In this document: positions 27,321 to 37,006 of the stretch, in pieces
Layout of the letters: every line of letters begins with the position of its first letter
How positions within the stretch are numbered: the first letter of the stretch is position 1
Assembly: GCF_001598415.1 (NCBI RefSeq)
Contig: NZ_BCYX01000012.1
Span: forward strand, 1-64,000
From: Sphingomonas mali NBRC 15500
GTDB taxonomy: Bacteria > Pseudomonadota > Alphaproteobacteria > Sphingomonadales > Sphingomonadaceae
Reading direction: 5' to 3'
Length of the DNA: 64,000 nucleotides
Translations under genes and position numbers: made by a program
Notes under the pieces: generated by a model
What the model was told of the DNA's origin: nothing
Databases searched by the model: none
The model's input: the letters and a program-made list of their open reading frames with translations, nothing else

Positions 27321-28533
27321 AACTTTCGATCGCCAGTGGACCGGCTATCTGCGTTCCGACGGACGCAAGGGCGTCCGCAACCTCGTGCTCGTGATCTATA
27401 CCGTCCAGTGCGCCGCGTTCGTCGCGCATGCGATAGCTGCGGGCGAGGACGACGTTCAGGTCATCGGCTTCCCCGGCTGCTACGATAATCAATACGCCAT
27501 CCGGCTGGTGCTCAGCCTCGCGCGGCACCCCAATGTCGGTGCAGTGCTCTCGGTCGGACTCGGCTGCGAATATACCCAGCCGGCACGGATCGCCGAAGCG
27601 GTGGAGAAGAGCGGCCGTCCGGCCGCCTCTTTCTTCATTCAGGATGCCGGCGGAACGCGTTCCTCGACCGAGAAGGGCAAGGCGATCGTCGCCGACCTGC
27701 GGGACCGCATCCGAATAGAGACGCCCCGCGTCGCAATGGGCTTTCGCGACCTCACGCTCGGTGCCGAATGCGGCGGGTCCGATGGAACCAGCGGGCTGGT
27801 CGGCAATCCCGTAGTTGGGCGGCTGTTCGACCGGGTAGTCGATGCCGGCGGCTCGGCGATCTGCGAGGAGATCGTCGAGATGATCGGCTTGCGCGACGTG
27901 ATCCTGGCGCGCGCCGCCGATGATCGCGCGCGCGGCGAGTTGGAGACGGCCTATGCCAAGGCGGAGCACTATTGCCGCGACGTGCGGCAATATTCGATCT
28001 CGCCCGGTAATTTCGCCGGTGGGCTCACGACGATCGAAGAAAAGAGCATGGGCGCGTTCGCGAAGAGCGGATCGCGCCCGATCCAGGGCGTTATCAAGGT
28101 CGGCGAGCAGCCGCCCTGGCCTGGCATGTGGGTGATGGATTCGGTGCCCGACGAGCATTTCATGCAGTTCGGCTACACCAACCCGAACGACACCGAAGGC
28201 ATTATGGACCTGATCTCGGGGGGCAGCCAGATCGTGCTGTTCATCACCGGACGGGGGAGCGTGATCGGATCGCCGGTCGCGCCTCTGGTCAAGGTCACCG
28301 GCAACAGCCGCACCTATAGCCGCATGATCGAGGACATGGATTTCGACGCGGGCCGCGTGTTGGCGGGAGAGATGACGCTCGACGAAGGCGCCGACGAACT
28401 CGGCGCGATGGTCGCCGATATCGCCGAGGGCATGCCGAGCAAGCCTGAAGCGCTCGGACACAGGGAGTATTTCGTGATGTACAAGCACCAGGACACGCCG
28501 GACCTTGATCGGGGGTGCCGCAATGTCGCTTGA
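27313..28533 (+). CDS. uxaA: Altronate dehydratase, large catalytic subunit
   Basis: 406-aa cytosolic enzyme matching the C-terminal part of UxaA/galactarate dehydratase. It begins [25 protein letters not shown] and has [33 protein letters not shown] and [21 protein letters not shown]. The Cys residues are those expected to bind iron or an Fe-S centre in this family. It catalyses D-altronate dehydration together with the small subunit. It overlaps the small subunit by 8 bp and the SDR start by 11 bp, so translation is coupled. Confidence 0.85.
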   Translation: MTETFDRQWTGYLRSDGRKGVRNLVLVIYTVQCAAFVAHAIAAGEDDVQVIGFPGCYDNQYAIRLVLSLARHPNVGAVLSVGLGCEYTQPARIAEAVEKSGRPAASFFIQDAGGTRSSTEKGKAIVADLRDRIRIETPRVAMGFRDLTLGAECGGSDGTSGLVGNPVVGRLFDRVVDAGGSAICEEIVEMIGLRDVILARAADDRARGELETAYAKAEHYCRDVRQYSISPGNFAGGLTTIEEKSMGAFAKSGSRPIQGVIKVGEQPPWPGMWVMDSVPDEHFMQFGYTNPNDTEGIMDLISGGSQIVLFITGRGSVIGSPVAPLVKVTGNSRTYSRMIEDMDFDAGRVLAGEMTLDEGADELGAMVADIAEGMPSKPEALGHREYFVMYKHQDTPDLDRGCRNVA

Positions 28534-29293
28534 TGCCGCACAGGCATTCCGGCTCGACGGCGAAGTCGCGCTGATCACCGGCGGCGGTTCCGGCCTTGGC
28601 CTAGGCATGGCACGCGCGCTGCATGCGGCCGGCGCCAAGGTCGTGCTAGTCGGCCGCCGCGCCGAGCTCGTGCAGGCCGCGGCGGAGGAACTGGGCGAGG
28701 GTGCCTATTGGGAAGCCGCCGACGTCACCGCGTTCGACACTCTGCCGGCGCTGGTCGAGCGGGTGATCGCGAAGACGGGCAAGGTTTCGATCCTGGTCAA
28801 CAATGCGGGAATCAACTTCAAGAAGCTCGCAGTCGATACCGAGGTCGCGGAATTCTCGACCATGCTCGACACGCACGTCCTTGCCGCGCACGCGCTGACC
28901 CGCGCGGTATTGCCCGGGATGCTCGCGGCGAGACACGGCAGCATATTGTTCACCGCGTCGATGACCTCGATGCTCGGCATGCCCGGCGTGATTGCTTATT
29001 CGGCCGCCAAATCGGCCTATGTCGGCATGGTCCGCGCGCTTTCGGTCGAAGTGGCGGGGCAAGGCGTGCGGGTCAATGCGATTGCCCCGGGCTGGATCGA
29101 ATCGCCGATGCTGCGCAAGGCGCTCGACAACGACCCGGCGCGTTCGGACCGCATCCTTCAGCGCACGCCGATGGGCCGCTTCGGCGAGGCCGAGGATATC
29201 GGCTGGGCAGCGGTCTATCTCTGCTCGCCAGCCGCCAAGTTCGTCACCGGTGTCCTGCTGCCCATCGACGGCGGCGCCTCCCAGGGATTCTGA
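28523..29293 (+). CDS. Short-chain dehydrogenase/reductase in the galacturonate operon
   Basis: 256-aa NAD(P)-dependent SDR with TGGGSGLG at 19-26, NNAG, and the catalytic YSAAKSAY near 158-165. It ends in the usual C-terminal GGASQGF. The window has no UxaB tagaturonate reductase, which belongs to a different family. This SDR sits exactly where that step is needed, between uronate isomerase and altronate dehydratase, and may reduce tagaturonate to altronate. A KduD- or gluconate-5-dehydrogenase-like role is the alternative. The ATG at 28523 lies inside the preceding gene, with GGGGGTG just upstream. Confidence 0.75.
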   Translation: MSLDAAQAFRLDGEVALITGGGSGLGLGMARALHAAGAKVVLVGRRAELVQAAAEELGEGAYWEAADVTAFDTLPALVERVIAKTGKVSILVNNAGINFKKLAVDTEVAEFSTMLDTHVLAAHALTRAVLPGMLAARHGSILFTASMTSMLGMPGVIAYSAAKSAYVGMVRALSVEVAGQGVRVNAIAPGWIESPMLRKALDNDPARSDRILQRTPMGRFGEAEDIGWAAVYLCSPAAKFVTGVLLPIDGGASQGF

Positions 29294-29298
29294 CAATC

Positions 29299-30723
29299 AT
29301 GACCACCGAAATGCCGCTGGCGCCGCATCCCGATCGACTGCTCCCCGCCGACCCCGAGACGCGCGCCATCGCGCGCGAGCTCTACCAGTCGGTCAAGGAC
29401 CTGCCGATCATCAGTCCGCACGGACACACCGATCCGTCCTGGTTCGCCGAGAACCAGCCTTTCCCGGACCCGGCCACCCTCTTCATCGTCCCGGACCATT
29501 ACATCTTCCGGATGCTCTACAGTCGGGGGGTGCCGCTCGAGGAACTGGGCGTGCCGCGGATCGACGGCGGGTGGACAGAGACCGACACCCGCAAGATATG
29601 GCGGCGCTTCGCCGAGAATTTCCACCTGCTGCGTGGCACGCCGAGCCGGATGTGGCTCGACTATGCGTTCCACGAGATTCTCGGGATCACGGAGCGGCTG
29701 TCGCCGAGCAATGCCGACCGCATTTATGACCAGATCGACGCGCAGCTGAAGCGGCCCGAATTCCTGCCCCGCGCGCTATTCGAGCGCTTCCGTATCGAGG
29801 CGATCGCGACGACCGAGAACCCGCTCGACGACCTGCGCCATCACAAGGCGGTCAGGGCGAGCGGCTGGTCGGGTCGGGTGATGACCGCGTTCCGGCCTGA
29901 CAATGTCATCGACCCCGAGCATCCGCGCTTCCGCGAGGACCTGCCTGAGCTGGGGCGAATTACCGGCCATGATGTCGGTACCTGGGAGGGCTATCTCGCG
30001 GCGCTCCGCGACCGGCGGCGCTATTTCATCGAGCATGGAGGCGCGACCTCGACCGATCACGGCCATCCTACCGCGCATACTGAAAACCTGCCCCAGGCCG
30101 AAGCTGCGGCGTTGTTCGCGCACATCGCTTCCGGCCAGGGCGACGCGCTCGACGCCGAGCGCTTCCGTGGCCAGATGCTTACCGAAATGGCGCGGATGAG
30201 CCTGGAGGACGGGCTGGTGATGCAGATCCACCCCGGCGCGCTGCGCAGCCAGAATCCGTACATCAAGCGGACCTTTGGCGAGGCCAAGGGCGACGACTGG
30301 CCGTCGCGCACCGATTATGTCCACGCATTGAAGCCGTTGCTCGACGCCTTCGGCAACGAGCGCGACCTGACGATCATCCTCTTCACGCTGGACGAGAGTA
30401 CCTATGCGCGAGAGATCGCGCCGCTCGCCGGCCATTACCCCGCTCTCCGGATCGGCCCGGCCTGGTGGTTCCACGACAGCCCGGAAGGCATGCGCCGTTT
30501 TCGCGAGCAAGTTACCGAGACCGCGGGCTTCTACAACACCGTCGGTTTCAACGACGACACCCGGGCGTTCTTCTCGATTCCGGCGCGGCACGATCTCAGC
30601 CGGCGCGTGGATTGCGGCTTCCTTGCACGGCTGGTTGCCGAGCATCGCCTCGAGCGCGACGAGGCCTTCGAGGTGGCCAAGGATCTGGCATACAATCTCG
30701 TGAAGGCGGCGTATCGGCTTTGA
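29299..30723 (+). CDS. uxaC: Uronate isomerase (glucuronate/galacturonate isomerase)
   Basis: 474-aa enzyme converting D-galacturonate to D-tagaturonate and D-glucuronate to D-fructuronate. It belongs to the amidohydrolase-like TIM barrels; SPHGHTDPSWF near 38-48 is the metal-binding HxH strand. The family C-terminal motifs GPAWWFHDSPEGMRRFREQ and GFYNTVGFNDDTRAFFSIPARHD are clear. Length is as expected for UxaC (about 470). The ATG at 29299 starts 5 bp after the SDR stop; a much longer upstream frame is an antisense-like extension through the SDR gene. Last gene of the operon. Confidence 0.92.
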   Translation: MTTEMPLAPHPDRLLPADPETRAIARELYQSVKDLPIISPHGHTDPSWFAENQPFPDPATLFIVPDHYIFRMLYSRGVPLEELGVPRIDGGWTETDTRKIWRRFAENFHLLRGTPSRMWLDYAFHEILGITERLSPSNADRIYDQIDAQLKRPEFLPRALFERFRIEAIATTENPLDDLRHHKAVRASGWSGRVMTAFRPDNVIDPEHPRFREDLPELGRITGHDVGTWEGYLAALRDRRRYFIEHGGATSTDHGHPTAHTENLPQAEAAALFAHIASGQGDALDAERFRGQMLTEMARMSLEDGLVMQIHPGALRSQNPYIKRTFGEAKGDDWPSRTDYVHALKPLLDAFGNERDLTIILFTLDESTYAREIAPLAGHYPALRIGPAWWFHDSPEGMRRFREQVTETAGFYNTVGFNDDTRAFFSIPARHDLSRRVDCGFLARLVAEHRLERDEAFEVAKDLAYNLVKAAYRL

Positions 30724-30739
30724 GCCGGGCCTCTGGATC

Positions 30740-30763
30740 GGCCCTCCCTTGACCGGGAGGGCC
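30740..30763. terminator. Hairpin between convergent uxaC and GH28
   Basis: GGCCCTCCC (30740-30748) pairs perfectly with GGGAGGGCC (30755-30763) around a 6-nt loop. It lies in the 39-bp gap between two convergent genes, so it could end both transcripts. Neither side has a T tract, so rho-independent action is doubtful. Confidence 0.4.
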
Positions 30764-32136
30764 TAGACGTCGACCACTGCGGGCGCGCCGTTTACCCGTA
30801 CGTTCTCCAGCTTCAGGCCGGCCACGCCGCGCGCCACCAGACGGGTGCGGTTGGGATCGGTGAGCGTCACGTCCACATCGCGCAACGTGACGTTCGAGAT
30901 CGCTGTCGTCGCGTTGCCCGAGATATTGCCGAAGCCACGAGTGGTGCCACGCACGTCCTCGATCAGGATGTCACGGATGATGCCGCCCGGCGGGGCCGCG
31001 GGCACCTTGGTGCCATGGGTCAGCCGGGCATTGACGATCAGGCCGATCGCGGGATCATCCGCGCCGAAAGTCTCGGGATGACCGAGGCCGTAGAACACCT
31101 CGCCATTGTGCCAGTGCGAAGGCGGGTTGGAGGCCGGCTGCAGGTGGATGCCCCGGACGTGGAGGCGCTCATAGACCTGGCCTGGCGTGTCCGGACGAAT
31201 CTTGAAGCGGATCGTCGGCATGTCGCCGACATTGGTGATCCGCTCGACCTTGATGTCGCGCATGATCGTGCCGTTGCTGCCGAAGGTGACGCAGCCCAGC
31301 CCTTCGGTGAAGACGCAGTCATGGATGTGTATTCGCTCGGTGGGCGGGGCTGCCGTATAAGCGGCAGCCCCGGCGCCCTGCGTCCCCTTGAGCGCAATAC
31401 AATCGTCGTCGACCGAGAAATGGCACCGGCGAACGATCACGTCCTGGCAGCTGTCGATATCGATGGCATCGCTGCTCGGCGCGCGGATGTGATGCGGCAC
31501 CTCGTAGCGGCAATCCTCCACTACCGCCCGCCGGCAGCGATATAGATGCAGGTTCCAGAAAGCGGAATCCTTGAACGTCACGCCGCTGACCAGCAGGTCG
31601 TCGCAATCCTGCAGAAAGGCGAGCTGCGGAAAGTGATACTGGACGGCGTGTCCGTCGACAGTTTCCTTGGGTGCGTTGAAGAACATGCGCCAGAAAGGCT
31701 CGCCATTGCCGTCCAGCGTGCCGGGACCAATGACGCGCAGGCCGTGATTGCCGGTGGCGTTGATCAGGGCCATGCGCAGCGGCTCCGGAAAGGCCTCGAC
31801 GAACCGGCGCATGACCAGAGGGTAGTCGGAGAGGTTGGGTGAGCCCTTGAGCACCGCGCCCTCGCGCAGTTCCAGCCCAACACCCTTTTTGAGCACGACC
31901 GAACCACTCAGAAAGGTGCCACGTGGGACTACAACCATGCCCCCGCCGGCGCGGGCGCAGGTATCGATCGCCTTCTGGATCGCAATGGTGTTGATCGTGC
32001 TGCCATCGGCGACCGCGCCGTAACGGGTGATGTCGAAACGGCGTCCCGGGGCCGCCAGGCTGGGAAAGGCCGGGAGGGCACAGAGCAGCCCCGCCGCCGG
32101 CGCTCGGCGCAGAATTTCGCGTCGCGATCGGTCCAT
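30763..32136 (-). CDS. Glycoside hydrolase family 28, non-canonical active site
   Basis: 457-aa exported beta-helix protein with a Tat-like signal (RSRREILRRAPAAGLLCALP). GH28 features: FDITRYGAVADGSTINT, GGGMVVVPRGTFLSGSV, DAIDIDSC near 222, VDDDCIALKG near 245 and RFKIRPDT near 312. The position of the usual GHG reads GLGCVTFGS near 282, so the active-site His is lost. GH28 enzymes acting on rhamnogalacturonan or xylogalacturonan often deviate here. The ATG at 32136 has GAGAGG upstream; an in-frame extension to 32190 is rejected because it would enter the operator at 32191. Divergent from the third TonB receptor, with which it shares two operators. Confidence 0.8.
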   Translation of the reverse strand: MDRSRREILRRAPAAGLLCALPAFPSLAAPGRRFDITRYGAVADGSTINTIAIQKAIDTCARAGGGMVVVPRGTFLSGSVVLKKGVGLELREGAVLKGSPNLSDYPLVMRRFVEAFPEPLRMALINATGNHGLRVIGPGTLDGNGEPFWRMFFNAPKETVDGHAVQYHFPQLAFLQDCDDLLVSGVTFKDSAFWNLHLYRCRRAVVEDCRYEVPHHIRAPSSDAIDIDSCQDVIVRRCHFSVDDDCIALKGTQGAGAAAYTAAPPTERIHIHDCVFTEGLGCVTFGSNGTIMRDIKVERITNVGDMPTIRFKIRPDTPGQVYERLHVRGIHLQPASNPPSHWHNGEVFYGLGHPETFGADDPAIGLIVNARLTHGTKVPAAPPGGIIRDILIEDVRGTTRGFGNISGNATTAISNVTLRDVDVTLTDPNRTRLVARGVAGLKLENVRVNGAPAVVDV

Positions 32137-32190
32137 GTCAGCCTCTCCATCCGTTTGCCGCGGCCGCTTGCGAAATCGTGCAGCTGCCAT

Positions 32191-32203
32191 CTTGTCTTAC
32201 AGG
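32191..32203. promoter_or_regulatory. Operator-like palindrome 1 of tandem pair
   Basis: CTTGTCTTACAGG in the divergent gap between GH28 (30763) and the third TonB receptor. Its centre is 17 bp from that of the next copy. Confidence 0.65.
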
Positions 32204-32208
32204 TTAAT

Positions 32209-32220
32209 CTGTCTTACAGG
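32209..32220. promoter_or_regulatory. Operator-like palindrome 2 of tandem pair
   Basis: CTGTCTTACAGG, a perfect CTGT-N3-ACAG, about 45 bp upstream of the third TonB receptor start. Two sites in this gap suggest tighter control here than at the single-site promoters. Confidence 0.65.
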
Positions 32221-32264
32221 TTTGTCCACCTTGAAAGCAAAAAGCTGCAATGGGGAGGTTCCGA

Positions 32265-35162
32265 ATGGCATTTCATACACGGCATTTGCCGCAGGCTTTG
32301 AGCATGGTTTCCGTGCTGGCGATCGCGACCAGCGCGTTGATCGCAGCGCCCGCGGAGGCGCAGACCGATTCGCGTCAGCCTCAGTCGGCACCTGAAGCGG
32401 CGCCAGCCGACCAGGCCGAGGCAACGAACGAGATTGTCGTCACCGGCTTTCGCGAATCGCTCAGTAATTCGTTGGCCCTCAAGCGCAAGGAGACCGGGGT
32501 CGTCGATACGATCCTGGCGGAGGATATCGGCAAGTTTCCCGATTCGAACCTGGCTGAATCGATGCAGCGCCTTCCGGGCGTCGCGATTACTCGCGGTGAC
32601 GGCGGCGAGGGAAAGACGATCTCGGTCCGTGGTTTGGGCGCGCAGTTCACCCGCGTCCGGCTGAACGGCATGGAGGGCGCCAGCTCGACCGGCTCGTCGG
32701 ACATCCGCTCAGGCTATGTCTCGTCGCGCTCGTTCGATTTCAGCGCTTTCGCCTCGGAGCTGTTCAGCTCGCTTTCGGTCCGCAAGACCATGTCGGCCGA
32801 CATCGAGGAGGGGTCGCTGGGTGCGACCGTGGATTTGCAGACCCCGCGCCCGCTGGATTTCAAGAACGACTTCACCCTGGCGGCCAGCGCGCAGGGCACG
32901 TACGATGATCTGCGCGGGCGCGTCAGCCCGCGAGTCACGGCACTGGTGTCCAAGAAGTTTCTCGACGGAACCTTCGGCATCGCCGCCTCCGTCGCTTATA
33001 CCAAGCGCTACACGCGCGAAGAGGGGTGGTCGGCGATCGACATCCTTCAGGGTAGCTTGAATCACTTCTGCTCTCCAGTGGGCTATACGCCGCAGAGCCC
33101 GGGGAACAGCGCGACCAACGGAAGCAACGCGGCGAATTGCTCCACCGGCAATCCGCGCCTCCCCAATACCCCGACCAACGCGGCCAATTATGCGCTGGTC
33201 GACAATGCCAACACCTTCGTGCCGCGTAGCCCGCGCCTGATCCGCTCGGACCAGGACTATTCGCGCCTCGGTGCCACGCTCAGCCTCCAGGCCGAACCCG
33301 CGGTCGGCACGAAGTTCGCGCTCGACGGCCTCTTCTCGCGCTACGACGTTACCCGTAGCGACCAGACGCTCACGGCGATCTCGTTCTCTCGCAACGCGGG
33401 TCAGCATGGCAGCGCCGAAAGCTCGGTGGTGGATGCCGTGCGCGCGGACGACGGAACGCTGGTCTATGGCAAGTTCAACGGCGTCGATCTCACGTCCGAT
33501 CTGACGCTGACCAAATATACGACCACGTTCAGCCAGATCAATTTCACCGGTTCGCAGGATTTCGGCGCGTTGAAGCTCGACGGGTATATCGGTATGTCGC
33601 GCACGATCGTCGACCGGCCGATGCGCACGCAGATCGGCATCTTCGCCAACAACGTCAACGGCTTCTCGTTCGACTATCGCGACGGCGGCCGGATCCCGAA
33701 CCTCGACTGGGGCGTCGACGTCAACAACCCAGCCAACTTCGTGTTCGGGCCCCCGTCCGCCGACGGGACGACCAATGGCACGCTCGCGCTGACCCGCGGG
33801 CGCGACATGACGAACAACACGACCGCCGAACTGAACGCAGCCTGGGAAATCCTGCACGGAGTCAAGCTTCGCGCGGGCGCCCAGTATCGCGACTCGAAAT
33901 ATCAGACGTTCAGCACCGGCCGAGTGACGCAGAATCTGGCGCCGCTGCTCCCTGCCGGCACGACGATGGCCCAGCTGACCACCCCGGTCACCGACTTCGG
34001 GAAGTCGTTGCCGGTCGATACCATCTCGGGCTGGGCCGAACCGGACTATGGCAAGTTCAACTCGGTTCTGGGTTTCAGCAACGAGACCGGTCTCTATGCG
34101 ATGACCACGACGACCTCGGCCAATCTGAAGGAAACCGTCAAGTCGGCCTATGGGATGATCGAATTCGACACCGATGCGCTACCGGTCCGGCTGCGCGGGA
34201 ATGTCGGGGTCCGCTATGTCCACACCAATCAGGCCGGTCGGTCGCTGGTCGGCACGCAGCTGAGCCTTTCGCGGAATTACGACGACTGGCTCCCCTCTGC
34301 CACGCTGACGGCCGATCTGAGCAAGAACCTGATCCTGCGGTTCGCCGCGGCCAAGGTCATGGCTCGGCCGGAACTATCCGACCTGCTGCCGGGCGCGGTT
34401 TCGATCGCCCTCAATACCCGGACCGTTTCGAGCGGCAACTTCCTGCTCAATCCGATCCGCGCCAAGACGGCGGACGTTTCGCTCGAATATTATTTCGGCA
34501 AGAGCGGGATCATTTCGGTGGGCGGTTTCTACAAGGACATCGACACCTTCATCCAGACACTCCAGCGCAACATTCCCTTTAACGAGACCGGCCTGCCGCT
34601 CTCGCTGCTCAACGGGGCGCAGGGCGTGGACGGCTCCACGATCTTCACGGTGTCGAACAAGACCAACACGCCCGGGGGTCCGCTGAAGGGCGTCGAGGTG
34701 AACTTCCAGATGGGCCTGAATTTCCTGCCCGGCTTCCTCTCGAACCTGGGCGTGCTCGCAAACTACACCTATGTCGACTCGAAGATCGTATACTGCACCA
34801 ACGCGACCTGCAGCACGTCGGTTCTGAACGACCTGGTGAACCTGTCGAAGAACACCTTCAACGGCACGCTTTATTACGAGGACAGCAAGTTCAGCATCCG
34901 CGCGAGCGGCGCGTATCGCGACAAGTTTCTCCTCCGCGTGCCGTCGGGCCGCGCGGGCAGCGACGTGCAGGGCAACATATCGTCCTTCTTCCTGGACGCC
35001 ACCGCCTCGTATCAGATCACGCCCGAGGTCAAGTTCACCATCGAAGCGCAGAACCTGACGAACCAGGAACTGGGACTGTTCATGGACTCGAGCCGTCAGG
35101 ACTCGCTGTACAGCGCCTATAGCGGGCGCAAGTTCAGCGCCGGCGTCGCGGTGAAGTTCTAA
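32265..35162 (+). CDS. TonB-dependent receptor (third)
   Basis: 965-aa outer-membrane receptor. Signal peptide to about residue 32 (APAEAQ), EIVVTG at 56-61, plug with KFPDSNLAESMQRLPGVAI and ISVRGLGAQFTRVRLNGM, and a barrel ending KFSAGVAVKF. The ATG at 32265 is preferred over the one at 32250, because GGGGAGG at 32252-32258 lies between them and is ideally spaced for the second. Two CTGT-N3-ACAG operators upstream place it in the uronate regulon, so it is the best candidate for oligogalacturonide import. A strong terminator follows. Confidence 0.9.
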   Translation: MAFHTRHLPQALSMVSVLAIATSALIAAPAEAQTDSRQPQSAPEAAPADQAEATNEIVVTGFRESLSNSLALKRKETGVVDTILAEDIGKFPDSNLAESMQRLPGVAITRGDGGEGKTISVRGLGAQFTRVRLNGMEGASSTGSSDIRSGYVSSRSFDFSAFASELFSSLSVRKTMSADIEEGSLGATVDLQTPRPLDFKNDFTLAASAQGTYDDLRGRVSPRVTALVSKKFLDGTFGIAASVAYTKRYTREEGWSAIDILQGSLNHFCSPVGYTPQSPGNSATNGSNAANCSTGNPRLPNTPTNAANYALVDNANTFVPRSPRLIRSDQDYSRLGATLSLQAEPAVGTKFALDGLFSRYDVTRSDQTLTAISFSRNAGQHGSAESSVVDAVRADDGTLVYGKFNGVDLTSDLTLTKYTTTFSQINFTGSQDFGALKLDGYIGMSRTIVDRPMRTQIGIFANNVNGFSFDYRDGGRIPNLDWGVDVNNPANFVFGPPSADGTTNGTLALTRGRDMTNNTTAELNAAWEILHGVKLRAGAQYRDSKYQTFSTGRVTQNLAPLLPAGTTMAQLTTPVTDFGKSLPVDTISGWAEPDYGKFNSVLGFSNETGLYAMTTTTSANLKETVKSAYGMIEFDTDALPVRLRGNVGVRYVHTNQAGRSLVGTQLSLSRNYDDWLPSATLTADLSKNLILRFAAAKVMARPELSDLLPGAVSIALNTRTVSSGNFLLNPIRAKTADVSLEYYFGKSGIISVGGFYKDIDTFIQTLQRNIPFNETGLPLSLLNGAQGVDGSTIFTVSNKTNTPGGPLKGVEVNFQMGLNFLPGFLSNLGVLANYTYVDSKIVYCTNATCSTSVLNDLVNLSKNTFNGTLYYEDSKFSIRASGAYRDKFLLRVPSGRAGSDVQGNISSFFLDATASYQITPEVKFTIEAQNLTNQELGLFMDSSRQDSLYSAYSGRKFSAGVAVKF

Positions 35163-35191
35163 AGCCAAGCGCCGATGGCGCCAAAAGGGGG

Positions 35192-35233
35192 AAAGCCCGG
35201 CCCAACCTCTCCCGGGCCGGGCTTTCTTTGTTG
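35192..35233 (+). terminator. Rho-independent terminator after third TonB receptor
   Basis: A perfect 12-bp stem AAAGCCCGGCCC (35192-35203) with GGGCCGGGCTTT (35214-35225), 10-nt loop, followed by CTTTGTTG. Placed 30 bp after the receptor stop. The A/T ends of the stem make it potentially bidirectional. Confidence 0.85.
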
Positions 35234-35331
35234 TGGAATGTAGCAACGCCCAAGATCGGCTCAGCTAAAAGCGACTGTTGCACTGGTCTCGATCGCTAGC
35301 GCCCCGTTAGCGTCCCGTCGGTACGGCGCCG

Positions 35332-36720
35332 CTAGAGGGTGTAGAGGACGGCGGAATGCGGTGGCACGGTCACCCTGCGGCCGGGCCTGATCGCGATCTT
35401 GCGCAGCGTGGTACCGTTCCTGGCGTCGAGCGCCGGGCCGGTGAGCAGCATCGCGCTGCGCCCGGCCGGGGCGGGCAGGGTGACGGTGGCCGGCACCAGG
35501 TCCTTGTTGACGATCGCGACACGTTTTGCGCGGCCGGCCTGCAGGGCATAAGCGGTGACGAAGCGGTTCGCACCCGCGAGCGCCGCAGGGATGAACCTCG
35601 CGCCGGTCACCAACTGGGCGAACTGGATTCCGTAATATTCCGGGCGGCGCGTAAAGCCGGTCGAGGGCGCGCCGACGATCGGCGAATAATGGCCGTTGCC
35701 CCCGCCATGCCAGTTGACGCCGATCCATCCGAGCTCGGCGAAGCGCAGCATGACGTCTACGCACCAGAGCGCCGAGGCCAAGGTATCAGAAACCCCGGGC
35801 TGGCCGCCGTTCCAGCAGCTGTTTCCTTCGGTGAGGCGGAAGGGCAGGCCAGCGGTTCCGCACGCCGCTTGCACCAGTGCGAAGCGGTCGGCGTGCATCG
35901 TCGTGGTGCTCGGATCGGGCTCCAATAACTGCCCGATGGTCGCTTCGGGATTACCCGCCGGGCCCATCGCATAATAATGTCCGGTCAGCATGACGACGTC
36001 GGGATGCTTGGGCGCCTCTGCCGCGAAAGCGGTGAGATAATCGAGCTTGTTGGAGATGTCCGGTCCGGCAAACTTCACCCCCGGGGCTGCGGCCGCGATG
36101 GCGTCGTGGAAGGCCTTCCATTCGCCGATAAAATCCTTGGGCGTCCATTCGGCCGGGCGATACCGCTTGCGAAAGGAATCGGGCTCGTTCCCGATCTGGA
36201 GCAGGATCAGCCGCGGCCCCAGGATGCGCTGTACCGCCACGGCTTCGGCGGCGGCATTCTCCTTGCTGCCCTGGCCGAAGTTGAGACCCCATATGCAGCT
36301 CCAACCGGTCGCCTCGAGAAAGCCGCGCAGGTTCCTGAGCGCCAGCGCGGTGGTGACGGTGCCGTGCTTCACCGTCTTGGACGTGTCCGGGCCGAAGATT
36401 TCGAAGGGAGGTGCACCTCCGGGATCCTGGTCAGAATAGCTGGTATATTCGCTCGACCCGCCGCCGATGCGCAGCACGCCGGTGGGGGACAGCTCGCGGA
36501 AGAGGGCAATCAGCGCGCGGTTCGACGGCGCGAAGAAGTCCGGATTGGCCAACTGCGCGGTTTCGTAGGAGAGGCCGACATAGTCCGCGGGGATGGCGCG
36601 GCCGGTCGCCGCGCCGTGGAGCGACAATGTGATGCCAGGCGCCCGGGCAAGGGCGAGGCGCGGCAGGCTTGCCGCGGCGGTGGTGGCGGCGAGGCGGTTG
36701 AGCAGCTGGCGGCGGTTCAT
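35332..36720 (-). CDS. Glycoside hydrolase family 79-like beta-glucuronidase
   Basis: 462-aa exported enzyme with a Tat-like signal (NRRQLLNRLAATTAAASLP). The N-terminal part VGLSYETAQLANPDFF and VLRIGGGSSEYTSY matches GH79 (heparanase/beta-glucuronidase clan A). The acid/base Glu is in LLQIGNEPDSF near 178 and the nucleophile in FRLTEGNSCW near 296. A C-terminal beta-sandwich ends with VTVPPHSAVLYTL. It probably removes GlcA or 4-O-methyl-GlcA from arabinogalactan or pectin side chains. The ATG at 36720 starts the signal peptide; the upstream frame extension lacks support. It has its own gap on both sides. Confidence 0.82.
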   Translation of the reverse strand: MNRRQLLNRLAATTAAASLPRLALARAPGITLSLHGAATGRAIPADYVGLSYETAQLANPDFFAPSNRALIALFRELSPTGVLRIGGGSSEYTSYSDQDPGGAPPFEIFGPDTSKTVKHGTVTTALALRNLRGFLEATGWSCIWGLNFGQGSKENAAAEAVAVQRILGPRLILLQIGNEPDSFRKRYRPAEWTPKDFIGEWKAFHDAIAAAAPGVKFAGPDISNKLDYLTAFAAEAPKHPDVVMLTGHYYAMGPAGNPEATIGQLLEPDPSTTTMHADRFALVQAACGTAGLPFRLTEGNSCWNGGQPGVSDTLASALWCVDVMLRFAELGWIGVNWHGGGNGHYSPIVGAPSTGFTRRPEYYGIQFAQLVTGARFIPAALAGANRFVTAYALQAGRAKRVAIVNKDLVPATVTLPAPAGRSAMLLTGPALDARNGTTLRKIAIRPGRRVTVPPHSAVLYTL

Positions 36721-37006
36721 GCGGTCTCCGAACAAATGGGAAGGTGGCTTGCTGCCGGCGCGCGAAGGCTCCGTGGACAAAATCCCACTCGCACCACCGA
36801 TCCCGGTAGCATTGACGCTAACTGAGACGGCAGGTTAATATTTCAAAGACGGCATATAACATTTCAGGCTCGGTTGGAACGGTAGCGACCGCTTCGTAAA
36901 TTGGCATCCGGCCGGAAGCCTTGATCGCAGAGTGGCAAAGAAAGCTGTGCCTGGCTTTGAACCCCGGCCTTCGGGAATGACGAAGGCCCTCGTTGAAGGA
37001 AGCGAT

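Noticed and set aside
36721..37006. Extra LacI-type operators in the GH79/GH29 gap
   Set aside because: Short GGT/ACC inverted pairs near 36810 and 36885 have different spacing from the 7592 site and are not convincing.
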